A stretch of DNA of 64,000 bases, taken from positions 27,382-91,381 of the forward strand of contig JAJYRM010000003.1 in assembly GCA_021794075.1 (NCBI GenBank). The letters run 5' to 3'. The DNA is from Bacteroidota bacterium. GTDB lineage: Bacteria; Bacteroidota; Ignavibacteria; Kryptoniales; JAKASW01. The position numbers and the translations under genes are program-made. Shown piece by piece: positions 55,280-63,933 of this stretch. Within the stretch, counting starts at the first letter, position 1; every line of letters starts with the position of its first letter. The notes beneath the pieces are model-generated. The model saw only the letters and a program-made list of their open reading frames with translations. It was not told the DNA's origin and ran no database searches.

Positions 55280-56419
55280 ATGATAGAGCTGCCAGTAATT
55301 TCGAATCAGACGGAACGGGTAAACCCGCCATCTCCGGAGCTGCCGTTGAATTTCAATCAGCCGAAACGTAAGTCCAGAAAGGTGTTCATAGGTAAAGTCC
55401 CCGTGGGAGGCGGGGCCCCTATCACCGTCCAGACCATGACGAAGACGAAAACCTCCGATGTGGACGCGACAGTCAAGCAGATTGTCGAAGCGGCAGACGC
55501 GGGAAGCGATATCGTACGCGTCACGGTGAACGACAAGGAAGCGGCGGCAGCGATAGGGGAGATCGTCAAGCAGTCGCCCATCCCTGTAGTTGCGGATATA
55601 CATTTCAACCACATATTTGCCATCAAAGCCCTCGAGGGAGGGGTGGCAAAGGTCAGACTGAATCCCGGCAATATTGGAAGTGTGGACAGGATCCGGCAAG
55701 TCCTTTCCCTCGCGAAAGAAAGAAAGGTGCCCATAAGGATCGGGGTGAACTCGGGCTCGCTTGAGAAGGATATTCTTGAAAAGCACGGCTACCCGACGGC
55801 CGAAGCGCTTTACGAAAGTGCGATGCGGCACGTCAATATCTGCGAAGAGAATGACTTTCACGACGTTATTATCTCTGTCAAGTCAACCGACGTCCGCCTG
55901 ATGATTGCCGCTTACCGGCTCATAGCGGAAAGGACAGACTATCCGCTTCATCTCGGAGTAACCGAGGCAGGCCCAACGAGAATAGGCACGATAAAGTCGT
56001 CGATCGGGATCGGTACTCTGCTCGCGGAAGGTATTGGCGACACTATAAGAGTTTCACTGACGGACGACCCGGTGAGAGAGGTCGAGGTTGGAAAAGAGAT
56101 TTTGCGCTCGCTAGGTCTCGCGACGCGAAACGTCGAACTTATCGCTTGCCCGACATGCGGGAGGCTAGAGGTGGATCTCTTCTCGATCACGAAACAGCTT
56201 GAAGAGCGCCTTGCCGGCATAAAGAAACCAGTGAAGATCGCGATACTCGGATGCGTCGTTAATGGTCCCGGCGAAGCGAGCGAAGCGGATATAGGTGTCG
56301 CTTGCGGAAAGGGAGTCGGCATACTCTACCGAAAAGGAGAAGTCATCCGCCGCGTGAAAGAGGAAGAGATAGTGAACGCTGTGGTAGAAGAAGTCGTCAA
56401 ATTCCAACCGACAAATTGA
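55280..56419 (+). CDS. ispG: 4-hydroxy-3-methylbut-2-enyl diphosphate synthase (flavodoxin/ferredoxin)
   Basis: A 379-aa IspG/GcpE of the short bacterial type. The barrel shows VQTMTKTKTSDVDAT, VADIHFNHIFAIKALE and LGVTEAGPTRIGTIKSSIGIG; the [4Fe-4S] cysteines are in ACPTCGRLEVDL and LGCVVNGPGEA. It acts in the penultimate step of the methylerythritol-phosphate route to isoprenoids. GAGAGGA precedes the start. It follows the rhomboid gene after 52 bp and precedes a HIT protein. Confidence 0.97.
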   Translation: MIELPVISNQTERVNPPSPELPLNFNQPKRKSRKVFIGKVPVGGGAPITVQTMTKTKTSDVDATVKQIVEAADAGSDIVRVTVNDKEAAAAIGEIVKQSPIPVVADIHFNHIFAIKALEGGVAKVRLNPGNIGSVDRIRQVLSLAKERKVPIRIGVNSGSLEKDILEKHGYPTAEALYESAMRHVNICEENDFHDVIISVKSTDVRLMIAAYRLIAERTDYPLHLGVTEAGPTRIGTIKSSIGIGTLLAEGIGDTIRVSLTDDPVREVEVGKEILRSLGLATRNVELIACPTCGRLEVDLFSITKQLEERLAGIKKPVKIAILGCVVNGPGEASEADIGVACGKGVGILYRKGEVIRRVKEEEIVNAVVEEVVKFQPTN

Positions 56420-56458
56420 CTTTGATGAGAAATTGGAGTTCCAAGAGAACCTAAGCTA

Positions 56459-56803
56459 ATGAGCTGCATTTTCTGCGACATATCGGAAGGTAAGGCGGCG
56501 GCAGATTTCATCTTCAAAGACGGAGACGTGTTTGCCATCAGGGATGTCCATCCCGCCGCTCCGACACATATCCTTATCATCCCGAGGAAACATGTGGCTA
56601 GCCTCGCAGAAATGGAGTGGGTTGCCGACACTAATCTGGTTTCGAAGATGGTGGCCACGGCGGTCGATGTGGCCAGGAAAGTTTCTATTTCCGAAAGAGG
56701 TTACAGGCTGGTCTGGAACTGCCGAGCCGATGGCGGCCAGACGGTCAGTCATATACACCTTCATCTATTAGGCGGCAGGCAGATGAAATGGCCGCCGGGG
56801 TGA
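56459..56803 (+). CDS. HIT family (HINT-like) nucleotide hydrolase
   Basis: A 114-aa protein with the full HINT pattern: CIFCDISEGKAAADFI with the Cys pair, APTHILIIPRKHV, NCRADGGQTVSHIHLHLLGG with the histidine triad. These proteins hydrolyse purine nucleoside phosphoramidates. The length equals that of bacterial HinT. It starts 39 bp after ispG. Confidence 0.94.
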   Translation: MSCIFCDISEGKAAADFIFKDGDVFAIRDVHPAAPTHILIIPRKHVASLAEMEWVADTNLVSKMVATAVDVARKVSISERGYRLVWNCRADGGQTVSHIHLHLLGGRQMKWPPG

Positions 56804-56810
56804 TGATACA

Positions 56811-57098
56811 ATGAAAACGAACAGAGTAATATTCCTGGCGTGGTTCGCGCCGCTGATTTTCATGCTCATCGCGTTCTACGTCCTCTTTAACAGCCAGGCT
56901 CCGACGGCGGCGAAGGTGGTCTTCACGTCTGTACCGGTGCTTATATGGATCCTTGGCGGGTTCGCGATCTACCGTGAGTACCACGAACAGAAGAAAGAAC
57001 GCCGCAGGGAAGAGGAGATTCTTGACGAGGTCAAACAAATATTGAATACTCCCAGGAACGCACCCGACAAGAGGCATTCTGAAGAACGAAGAGACTGA
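56811..57098 (+). CDS. Small two-helix membrane protein
   Basis: A 95-aa protein with two predicted membrane helices (VIFLAWFAPLIFMLIAFYVLF and VVFTSVPVLIWILGGFAIY) and a basic, acidic-mixed C-terminal helix (EQKKERRREEEILDEVKQIL). It begins 7 bp after the HIT gene and is probably co-transcribed. No family or function is recognised; the tail probably lies in the cytoplasm. Confidence 0.6.
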   Translation: MKTNRVIFLAWFAPLIFMLIAFYVLFNSQAPTAAKVVFTSVPVLIWILGGFAIYREYHEQKKERRREEEILDEVKQILNTPRNAPDKRHSEERRD

Positions 57099-57252
57099 AG
57101 AGGTCGTGGAACATCAATGCGACGGAGGCAAGCCGCTTCAGGGGCGGTTGTGTGAATATCGCTATCATCTTGACTGAAATGACTTTCCAAATTCTTCCGC
57201 AGCAAGCAACGATGCGGGCGGGCTTGGTTACTCCTTTTCCGCGGAGTGTTGA

Positions 57253-58350
57253 ATGAATATCCCCGATTTCTTCTTGCGATACTGGCTTCTCATTGCCCTA
57301 TACCAGGCAACTTGTGCCTTTGCCTCTTCTGCGGTAGCGGATCGTAAGCGACGCGACCAGGGGTACTGGTTTTTGTCCGGTCTAGTACTTGGAATATTTG
57401 CTCTCGCCGCGGTTATCATCGTCAAGAGACGTTCTGAGGAGCTCGCGCCGAAGAATAATCTCCTGCTGGATTCTGAGCACTACCTGCGGAGCGGATGGAG
57501 AGTAACACTTTTTCTCGTAGCCATAATCGCGATTTACTACATCTCCGCTATCCTGGCCAAGCTGACGGGCGTTGTACCGATACAATCTTTCTATTTCCTC
57601 TTTTACATCGACGTGATCATCGCAACGTACCTTCTCATTAGGTTCGTTGACAGACGAAGATTCGTCTCCGTCGGGATTCCTTATCACGGCAAGATCTGGA
57701 AAGAGTTGCTTCTCGGATTTCTGATTGGCGCGGTAATGATTGGGGCTGTCGGCGGAGTTGAGCTGGCGGCTGGTGCCATCAAGTTGAACATCAGGCCAGG
57801 GCAGAATTGGCTTCTCGTGATTAGAAACTTCGGATTGAGTTTCATCTTCTTCGGCTTTTTTGCGATGGGCGAAGAGCTGGTTTTCAGGGGCTATCCATTC
57901 CAGGCATTGATTGATGGGACTGGGGCCGTTGGCGCGACGATCCTCATGTCGATTTTTTTCGGTGCGATGCACCTGGCAAACCCTTCCGCGGATTTTCTGT
58001 CGACGCTGAACACGATGCTTGCTGGAGTCTGGCTTTCTCTGGCATACTTGAAGACTCGCGCGCTTTATTTCCCATTCGGAATGCACTTCTCGTGGAATCT
58101 GGTGCAGAGTTTCTTTCTTTCGCTTCCTGTCAGCGGATTGCTCACGAACAGGACGATATTCGTTCCGACGGATTACGGTCCCTATTGGCTTACGGGTGGA
58201 AGGTATGGTCCTGAAGCCGGAGTCGGCACGACGGTCGTGATCGCGGCCGCTATCGCTTATTTGCTCATCAGCAAGAAAATAAAGCCGGCATACGATTACG
58301 AGGCGACCAGGCAACGCTTTGCAGTTGCCGACAGGAGCAATGCCGCCTGA
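57253..58350 (+). CDS. CPBP family intramembrane metalloprotease
   Basis: A 365-aa polytopic protein. The CPBP/Abi motifs are present: MGEELVFRGYPF (EExxxR), FFGAMHLAN (FxxxH) and HFSWNLVQS (HxxxN-type). About eight membrane helices precede and follow them. The family includes Rce1-like proteases and bacteriocin self-immunity proteins; the substrate here is unknown. It lies 154 bp after the small membrane protein. A 281-bp non-coding gap with repeats follows. Confidence 0.9.
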   Translation: MNIPDFFLRYWLLIALYQATCAFASSAVADRKRRDQGYWFLSGLVLGIFALAAVIIVKRRSEELAPKNNLLLDSEHYLRSGWRVTLFLVAIIAIYYISAILAKLTGVVPIQSFYFLFYIDVIIATYLLIRFVDRRRFVSVGIPYHGKIWKELLLGFLIGAVMIGAVGGVELAAGAIKLNIRPGQNWLLVIRNFGLSFIFFGFFAMGEELVFRGYPFQALIDGTGAVGATILMSIFFGAMHLANPSADFLSTLNTMLAGVWLSLAYLKTRALYFPFGMHFSWNLVQSFFLSLPVSGLLTNRTIFVPTDYGPYWLTGGRYGPEAGVGTTVVIAAAIAYLLISKKIKPAYDYEATRQRFAVADRSNAA

Positions 58351-58386
58351 CATCCGTTTAGTACCAAAAGGGTTACAGAGTTCGAA

Positions 58387-58428
58387 GGGTCATGTGGGCT
58401 GCAAAATGTTCAACCCCAGGCAGAAGCT
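58387..58428. repeat. Degenerate intergenic repeat, copy 1
   Basis: This 42-bp segment (GGGTCATGTGGGC...CAGGCAGAAGCT) matches 58556-58597 at 32 of 42 positions in the same orientation. Both lie in the 281-bp gap between the CPBP and phosphatase genes, which holds no convincing ORF. Confidence 0.5.
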
Positions 58429-58555
58429 AAACAATTGCACAGAGTACAACAGAGAGAACAATTTCTTTCCGTGGATCTATTTGCTTCTTCCGCACATTAA
58501 TATCCCAATAAGGTAATGCGGAATACTGCAAGGAGGTATCCGTGGAACTCCCGCA

Positions 58556-58597
58556 GGGTCTTGTGGACGGTGAAATGTTTAAATCCAGGCAGCGGCT
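58556..58597. repeat. Degenerate intergenic repeat, copy 2
   Basis: The second copy (GGGTCTTGTGGAC...CAGGCAGCGGCT) has CCCGCA directly upstream, giving CCGCAGGGTCTTGTGG, which resembles the perfect inverted repeat at 38923. The copies may be remnants of a dispersed element or RNA hairpin. Confidence 0.5.
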
Positions 58598-58631
58598 GGC
58601 TGCCAGGGAGGTGGGTGGGAAAAGATCTCTA

Positions 58632-60332
58632 CTACTTTGACCGTTTCATTACTAGAAGAGTCATGTCGTCGAATTGCGGAGTCTCCGCGACGTGAGCGTT
58701 GACCTCTTCAAAAATCCTGGCTGCAATCTCCGCTGCGGATAAGCTGAGAGATTTCTTCACTAGGGCTTCAACCCGCTCGGCACCGAATCTTTCTCCTCCT
58801 GAATTGACTGCGTCGTGAACCCCATCTGAACAGACCACCAGTACGTCGCCTTTATGGACTTCCATCTCCTCGCTTTGGAAGGGAAAGTCTTCCACCACTC
58901 CGAGCGGAACACCGCCCGCCTTTAAACGGTGTGCGCTTTTTCCCTTATGGAAGAAGAGCGGCTCTTCATGGCCGGCGTTAGTATAGGTGAAGAAATTCTT
59001 TCTCGCGTCAAGAACGCCATAAAATAACGTCGCGAACTTGTCGGGCGCTGTCGAACTGAAAAGTAGATTGTTCGATTGCGCGACGCATTGTCCGGGATCG
59101 GGATTTAGTCTCGAATACGCTCTGATGCTTGCCTGCACATTCGCCATTAGTAGCGCCGCGGGCATCCCTTTCCCCGACACATCGCCAAGAGAAAAAGCGA
59201 CCCTGTCGCTCTCGAGCTGTATGAAATCATAAAGATCGCCGGCGACAGATTTCGCCGGGATAGAGTCCGCGAAAAACTCGTAGCCATCGGTCGAAGGGAT
59301 CTGCTTCGGAAGGAGTCCCATCTGCACGGTGTGGGCCGCGGAGAGATCCTTCTCGAGCGCTATTTTGTGGCGCTCTTCCTCGTAAAGACGGGCCTTTTCG
59401 ACGGCGAGCGCGGCATGAACAGAAAGAGCGTTTATCCCTATCTCATCTTCGTGCGTGAAGGCGCCTTCTCGCTTGTTCAGCAGCTGGAACACGCCTGCTA
59501 TCTTTCCTTCCTTGTCGCGCATCGGCATACAAAGTATTGTCCTGGTATGGTAACCAGTTCGCTTGTCTATTTCCGGATTGAATCTGGCATCGAGATAAGC
59601 GTCAGGGATGTTCAATGTATCGCCGGTGGCGGCGACATATCCGGCAATGCCCTTTCCGACGGGGAGCCTGATAGTTATCGGCTCGGAAGCCTCCAGCACC
59701 TTCGACCACAACTCTCCCTTCCTCTCGTCGATCAGATAGACGGTTCCGCTGTCGGCGTCTACCGTCTTCAGGGCAATATCGAGAATTATCTTGAGCAGAT
59801 TGTCCAGATCAAGCGTTGAGTTGATCATCTTCGACGCGTCGATGATGCGCTCAAGCCTTCGTACCTCGGTGACAAGATGTCTGGTGGTGCGCTCGAGCTC
59901 CTGCAGGAAATGGTTGTTCTGTGACCGAAATCTTATTGAAGTCACGAGAAGGAGCCTGATGGCAAATGGATGGCTCTCCGCGAGGAGTTTGTCGAAATCT
60001 CTTTTGGAAAGGACATAGGTGGTGCAATCGTCAAGAGCGACGGCTTTGCCAGGGTTGGGGCGGCCGTCGATAATTGATATCTCTCCGAAGAAGTCTCCGG
60101 GATGCAGCAGGGCGAGGCGGAAGTCGTCGCCGAGTCTTGTCATTCGAGTCAGCTTCACGCGTCCCTCGAGTATAAGGTGGATGCCTGAGCTCTCGTCGTC
60201 GTCTTGCATTATGGTTTCACCGGCGATGAAATGTTGTTCGCGAAGGCGTGGAAGTATAAATGCGTATTCTTGTTCGGTTATGTCCTCAAGCAGGATGTTG
60301 AGCCGAAGACGGTCGATGGCATTTGTAATCAT
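58632..60332 (-). CDS. cNMP-binding, GAF and SpoIIE-type phosphatase protein
   Basis: A 566-aa cytoplasmic signalling protein in three parts. Residues about 10-140 form a cyclic-nucleotide-binding domain (IHLILEGRVKLTRMT, HPGDFFGEISIIDG). Residues about 165-325 are a GAF domain (LDNLLKIILDIALKTVDADSGTVYL, LPVGKGIAGYVAATG). Residues about 345-566 are a PP2C/SpoIIE-type serine phosphatase (SVAGDLYDFIQL, SLGDVSGKGMPAALLMA, NAGHEEPLF, VVCSDGVHDAVN). Such RsbU-like proteins dephosphorylate anti-sigma-factor antagonists in response to second messengers or small ligands. No anti-sigma or STAS gene is adjacent, so its target is elsewhere. Confidence 0.93.
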   Translation of the reverse strand: MITNAIDRLRLNILLEDITEQEYAFILPRLREQHFIAGETIMQDDDESSGIHLILEGRVKLTRMTRLGDDFRLALLHPGDFFGEISIIDGRPNPGKAVALDDCTTYVLSKRDFDKLLAESHPFAIRLLLVTSIRFRSQNNHFLQELERTTRHLVTEVRRLERIIDASKMINSTLDLDNLLKIILDIALKTVDADSGTVYLIDERKGELWSKVLEASEPITIRLPVGKGIAGYVAATGDTLNIPDAYLDARFNPEIDKRTGYHTRTILCMPMRDKEGKIAGVFQLLNKREGAFTHEDEIGINALSVHAALAVEKARLYEEERHKIALEKDLSAAHTVQMGLLPKQIPSTDGYEFFADSIPAKSVAGDLYDFIQLESDRVAFSLGDVSGKGMPAALLMANVQASIRAYSRLNPDPGQCVAQSNNLLFSSTAPDKFATLFYGVLDARKNFFTYTNAGHEEPLFFHKGKSAHRLKAGGVPLGVVEDFPFQSEEMEVHKGDVLVVCSDGVHDAVNSGGERFGAERVEALVKKSLSLSAAEIAARIFEEVNAHVAETPQFDDMTLLVMKRSK

Positions 60333-60748
60333 TTTCGGTCCGGTCTGCTCCCTAAAGTGTTAAGAAACGACCGCTCTATGGAACAAGACCGGCCGTCCCA
60401 CCTTCATTTCCGACTGATAACATCATTGGACGCTGTTGAAATTAACAGTCCGGTCCATTAAAGCAAATATTCGGCTCGGGATTGATTTGAAGATCGGCTG
60501 GTTATTGGCGGTCCTTATACGCCAGGACAATTACACGGAAACATTCCGTGATCGCACTCGACAAGCGCGGATTAGCCCGAATCCGTTTATCGGCTTAACT
60601 CAAATCTTCCGTGTCTCTAGAGCTCTGTAAGTCGTCTCCAAATATATCTACAGGCGGATGGTCAGTCTCTTCCGCTCTCAATCGTCGTCAACTTCCGGAG
60701 ATAGTCAACCTCCATCGACAGGCAATGACGACTTCGCCGGTTAGGTTC
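60333..60748. other. Intergenic stretch between the phosphatase and lipoprotein genes
   Basis: About 415 bp with no protein-like ORF. It lies upstream of the phosphatase on the minus strand and downstream of the Gly-rich lipoprotein. A short hairpin (CTGTT-GAAATT-AACAG near 60440) is the only structure I noticed. No RNA gene is recognised. Confidence 0.45.
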
Positions 60749-61630
60749 TTAGTGAATTGTCGGAGCGTGGTAAGGTCCGGAGGACAAATCGGCGCGGAGC
60801 CAGAAGTCTATTTGTTTCGGAGCCTTGAACTGTCCGGGTCCCTCGCCTCTGTACCCGCCTCTATCACCTCCGCCATATTCGCCTCCACCATACTCACCTC
60901 CACCGTAACCATCCCCCTCCATACCGCCGGGCATCTGGCCACCATCTCCTCCTTCACCGCCGAAGTCGCCACCGCGGCCTCCGCGCCGTTCTAGCGAGGA
61001 GGGGCGTTTGAAGGTGCCTCCGATAATTCCTATACCTACTTCATCTCCCTTCGGATTGATCGCGTAGGGATCACTGGCGGACGAATGCAGCGGAACTCTC
61101 AATTCATAGATCAACCCGTTATCAGATCCTCTCATCTGCAATTGGATCCCTTTCAGATCAGCGATCGACAGCTTCTCAGGTCCTTTAGGATTTACGCCGA
61201 GTAGTTCCAATTCATTGGGGTTCCTCATAACGAACGTCGCATTCTCCTGCTCCTGGTTCTGTTTGGAATCGAAGTCTTTTCGGAAGTTAGCGCCGTTAAA
61301 CCTGCCCACAGGGAAATGAATTCCGAATTTCTGTCCCGCGCCTCCTGTCGGATCGAACCAGACTGTGAGCCCAAGTCCTCTTATCTGGAAAGCCTGCCTG
61401 CGATCAGTTGTCTTTAAGATCAGGTATAAGTATTTCGAGTCGTTCCTGACTCCGGCGGTCATCTGCGCGGAAGGGATATAAAACATCGTGTCTCCCCAGT
61501 CGCTGTCTTTTCCATCAACGATAATCTTATTGGCGCTCCACATGCTTTTAACGAGAAGCATGCTTGTGCAGCCGGTGAACAGAAGCGGTGTTGCCAATAG
61601 AAGGAATGGAACGTATTTCGACAACCTCAT
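60749..61630 (-). CDS. Lipoprotein with a carbohydrate-binding-like domain and Gly-rich tail
   Basis: A 293-aa protein with a lipoprotein signal (LLLATPLLFTGC). The first domain starts with ANKIIVDGKDSDWGD, a pattern seen at the start of CBM9-like or DOMON-like sugar/heme-binding domains, and continues with strands such as KYLYLILKTTDRRQAF and GLGLTVWFDPTGG. From about residue 215 a Gly/Arg/Glu/Tyr-rich stretch follows (GGGEYGGGEYGGGDRGG), then a conserved end FKAPKQIDFWLRADLSSG. Location is expected at the outer membrane. The ligand is unknown. It is the only gene between the phosphatase and the DMT-like gene. Confidence 0.65.
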   Translation of the reverse strand: MRLSKYVPFLLLATPLLFTGCTSMLLVKSMWSANKIIVDGKDSDWGDTMFYIPSAQMTAGVRNDSKYLYLILKTTDRRQAFQIRGLGLTVWFDPTGGAGQKFGIHFPVGRFNGANFRKDFDSKQNQEQENATFVMRNPNELELLGVNPKGPEKLSIADLKGIQLQMRGSDNGLIYELRVPLHSSASDPYAINPKGDEVGIGIIGGTFKRPSSLERRGGRGGDFGGEGGDGGQMPGGMEGDGYGGGEYGGGEYGGGDRGGYRGEGPGQFKAPKQIDFWLRADLSSGPYHAPTIH

Positions 61631-61735
61631 GAAAATACTCCTTTGAGTTTGCTATGGTGAACTTGGCTCTTCGGGCTAAACCTAGATTTTGAGTCGTTAT
61701 TCTGTAGCTAAGTTTAATTAAATTTTACCTAAAAA

Positions 61736-62074
61736 ATGAACTGGCCATTAGTCATCCTCGTCGGATCGCAGCTTCTTTTCAGCACAGGCGACCTTCTGGC
61801 GCGCACTTACATGCGCAAATACGGCTTTTCGGTCGCAACTTTCCTTAGCCTTTGGTTCGCTGTTTACTTTACAATCCGAACAATAGCGATGTTTGGGCAA
61901 CTTTATGTGTTCACGTCCGTCCAATTAGGCAAGACCATGGCGCTATTTGGCGCGGTCTCAATAGTCCTTTCCAACGTGCTGGGCCTGCTGGTACTGAAAG
62001 AGGTCTTGAGTCCCGTCTCTTACGCCGCCGTTGCTCTGGCGGTGGCGGCTTTTATGGTCATGGCCGTTCGTTGA
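61736..62074 (+). CDS. Half-size DMT/EamA-like membrane protein
   Basis: A 112-aa protein with four predicted membrane helices (PLVILVGSQLLFSTGDLL, FLSLWFAVYFTIRTIAMFG, LGKTMALFGAVSIVLSNVLG and YAAVALAVAAFMVMAV). The size and the LVLKEVLSPVSYAAVAL end resemble one repeat of the drug/metabolite transporter superfamily, as in small multidrug resistance proteins. It would function as a dimer. The substrate is unknown; the SMR glutamate is not obvious in helix 1. No strong ribosome site is seen. Confidence 0.65.
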   Translation: MNWPLVILVGSQLLFSTGDLLARTYMRKYGFSVATFLSLWFAVYFTIRTIAMFGQLYVFTSVQLGKTMALFGAVSIVLSNVLGLLVLKEVLSPVSYAAVALAVAAFMVMAVR

Positions 62075-62202
62075 AAATCTGCGAGGCGCGAAGCGATTCC
62101 TCACTGGCCGGTGAAAAGGACATTACCCGGTTAATGATTGCTATTCGCCCGCGTTTGGAGTAGATTTTTCCACTGCTTTTCACTTTGAACAAGGAGGACC
62201 AA

Positions 62203-63744
62203 ATGTACAAATCCCTGTCTGCGATCGTTCTTGCTCTCATTGTTGCAGCCGCACCATTGTCGGCGCAGACGAGAAGAGAGAAGAGTGATTCCAGCAACTC
62301 AGAAATTCCCAAGCCGCTTCTGGTGTCGACGCAACATAGCATCACGATCGACGGCAAGTTGATTCATTACACCGCAACAACGGGAACGATACTTCTGAGG
62401 AACCACAACAACAAACCGATAGCTTTATACGGTTTCACCGCCTACACCAAAGACGGCGTAACCAATCCTTCCACGCGGCCGATCACGTTCGCGTACAACG
62501 GCGGTCCAGGATCGTCGTCGATATGGCTACTTATGGGAGCGCTCGGCCCGAAGAAAATTGTGACTAACGACCCGCACGCGACACCGCCCGCCCCGTACAC
62601 GCTGGAAGACAATACCAACTCGATACTCGATGTGACCGATCTGGTCATAATCGACGCGATGGGCACCGGCTTCAGCAGGCCCGTCGGAAAGGCGAAGGGA
62701 TCTCAGTTCTGGGGAATAGACGAAGACGCCAAGGGAACCAGTGAATTCATCTACCGGTATATCGCGAAGTACGATAGATGGAATTCCCCAAAGTTTCTCT
62801 TCGGCGAGAGCTATGGCACCACGCGTAACGCCGCGACAGCTGACTATCTGTACGAGAACGACGGCATTCAACTGAACGGCGTCATATTCCTTTCCACCGT
62901 TTGGAATTTCGAGACGCTCGCGTTCGCCCCAGGCAACGACCTGCCGTATGAACTCTATCTCCCTACATACGCTGCGGTGGCGTGGTATCACAATGCGCTC
63001 CCCAACAAGCCGAAGGATCTCCCCGCATTCCTGGATAAGGTGAGGAAGTTCGCGAGAAATGAATATGCCAACGCGCTGTTCAAAGGCGCCTCGATAGATA
63101 GCACAGAGTACAATGACGTGCTCGACAAGCTTTATGAGTATACAGGTATCTCGAAATCATACTGGTCGAAAGCGAACCTCAGACTGAGTGAGCCGCAATT
63201 TACCGCGGAGCTCTTGCGCAACCGCGGCGAAGCGGTCGGCAGGCTCGATGCGCGATATACCGGACCGGAAGAGGATATGATCGGCGAGTATTCGAGATAC
63301 GATCCTCAAAGCGTTAAAATAAGCCCGCCATTCATGACAGGCTTCCTGGATTACCTTTACAACGATCTGAAATATCCGACGAAGTATTATTACCGCATGG
63401 ACGCGTATGGTATGAAGGGATTCAAATGGGACTGGAACCAGTACGGGCGCAGGTCTTTTGGCTTCCGTGATCCAAACGTTGCTCCCAACCTGGCGGATGT
63501 CATGTCCAAGGATCCATATCTGAACATCCTGATGTTGAACGGCTACTTCGATCTCGCGACGCCTTTTTACGCTACGGAGTACACGGTTGACAATCTCGGC
63601 AACAACATCCCGGATCTTCTGAAGAGGGTACACTTCAAATATTTTTATTCGGGTCACATGGTTTACGTGAATCCCAAGGTGATGCCTCAGCTTCACAAGG
63701 ATGTAGCCGACTTCATCGAGTCGATGATACATCCAAAGGATTAG
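62203..63744 (+). CDS. Secreted serine carboxypeptidase-like protein (peptidase S10)
   Basis: The ATG at 62203 (MYKSLSAIVLALIVAAA) has AAGGAGG 7 nt upstream and gives a signal peptide cut after LSAQ; the product is 513 aa. The S10 pattern is clear: FAYNGGPGSSSIWLLMG, the nucleophile serine in LFGESYGTTR, the aspartate in LNGYFDLATPF and the histidine in YSGHMVYVN. These enzymes release C-terminal amino acids at acidic pH and act outside the cytoplasm. It is followed by an intrinsic terminator. Confidence 0.93.
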   Translation: MYKSLSAIVLALIVAAAPLSAQTRREKSDSSNSEIPKPLLVSTQHSITIDGKLIHYTATTGTILLRNHNNKPIALYGFTAYTKDGVTNPSTRPITFAYNGGPGSSSIWLLMGALGPKKIVTNDPHATPPAPYTLEDNTNSILDVTDLVIIDAMGTGFSRPVGKAKGSQFWGIDEDAKGTSEFIYRYIAKYDRWNSPKFLFGESYGTTRNAATADYLYENDGIQLNGVIFLSTVWNFETLAFAPGNDLPYELYLPTYAAVAWYHNALPNKPKDLPAFLDKVRKFARNEYANALFKGASIDSTEYNDVLDKLYEYTGISKSYWSKANLRLSEPQFTAELLRNRGEAVGRLDARYTGPEEDMIGEYSRYDPQSVKISPPFMTGFLDYLYNDLKYPTKYYYRMDAYGMKGFKWDWNQYGRRSFGFRDPNVAPNLADVMSKDPYLNILMLNGYFDLATPFYATEYTVDNLGNNIPDLLKRVHFKYFYSGHMVYVNPKVMPQLHKDVADFIESMIHPKD

Positions 63745-63768
63745 TCCAACAGCAGGTGCTAAATGCAT

Positions 63769-63804
63769 TAGCCACGCTCTCATGAGCGTGGCTATTTAAT
63801 TTTT
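63769..63804 (+). terminator. Intrinsic terminator after the carboxypeptidase gene
   Basis: TAGCCACGCTC and GAGCGTGGCTA form a perfect 11-bp stem with a TCAT loop, followed by TTTAATTTTT. Confidence 0.92.
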
Positions 63805-63845
63805 CCGCATCTGGAAGTCGGCGATTCATTCATCAATATCGAATG

Positions 63846-63874
63846 TTGTTTAAACGTCCCTAAACGCGTATATT
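63846..63874 (+). promoter_or_regulatory. Candidate promoter of tRNA-Leu
   Basis: TTGTTT (63846-63851) and TATATT (63869-63874) are separated by 17 nt and lie about 60 nt before the tRNA. Confidence 0.5.
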
Positions 63875-63933
63875 AATCGCGCAATATCCAAGTCTTCGGC
63901 TTCGGAAACCACGCAGAGTTTGAAAAATTGGAC

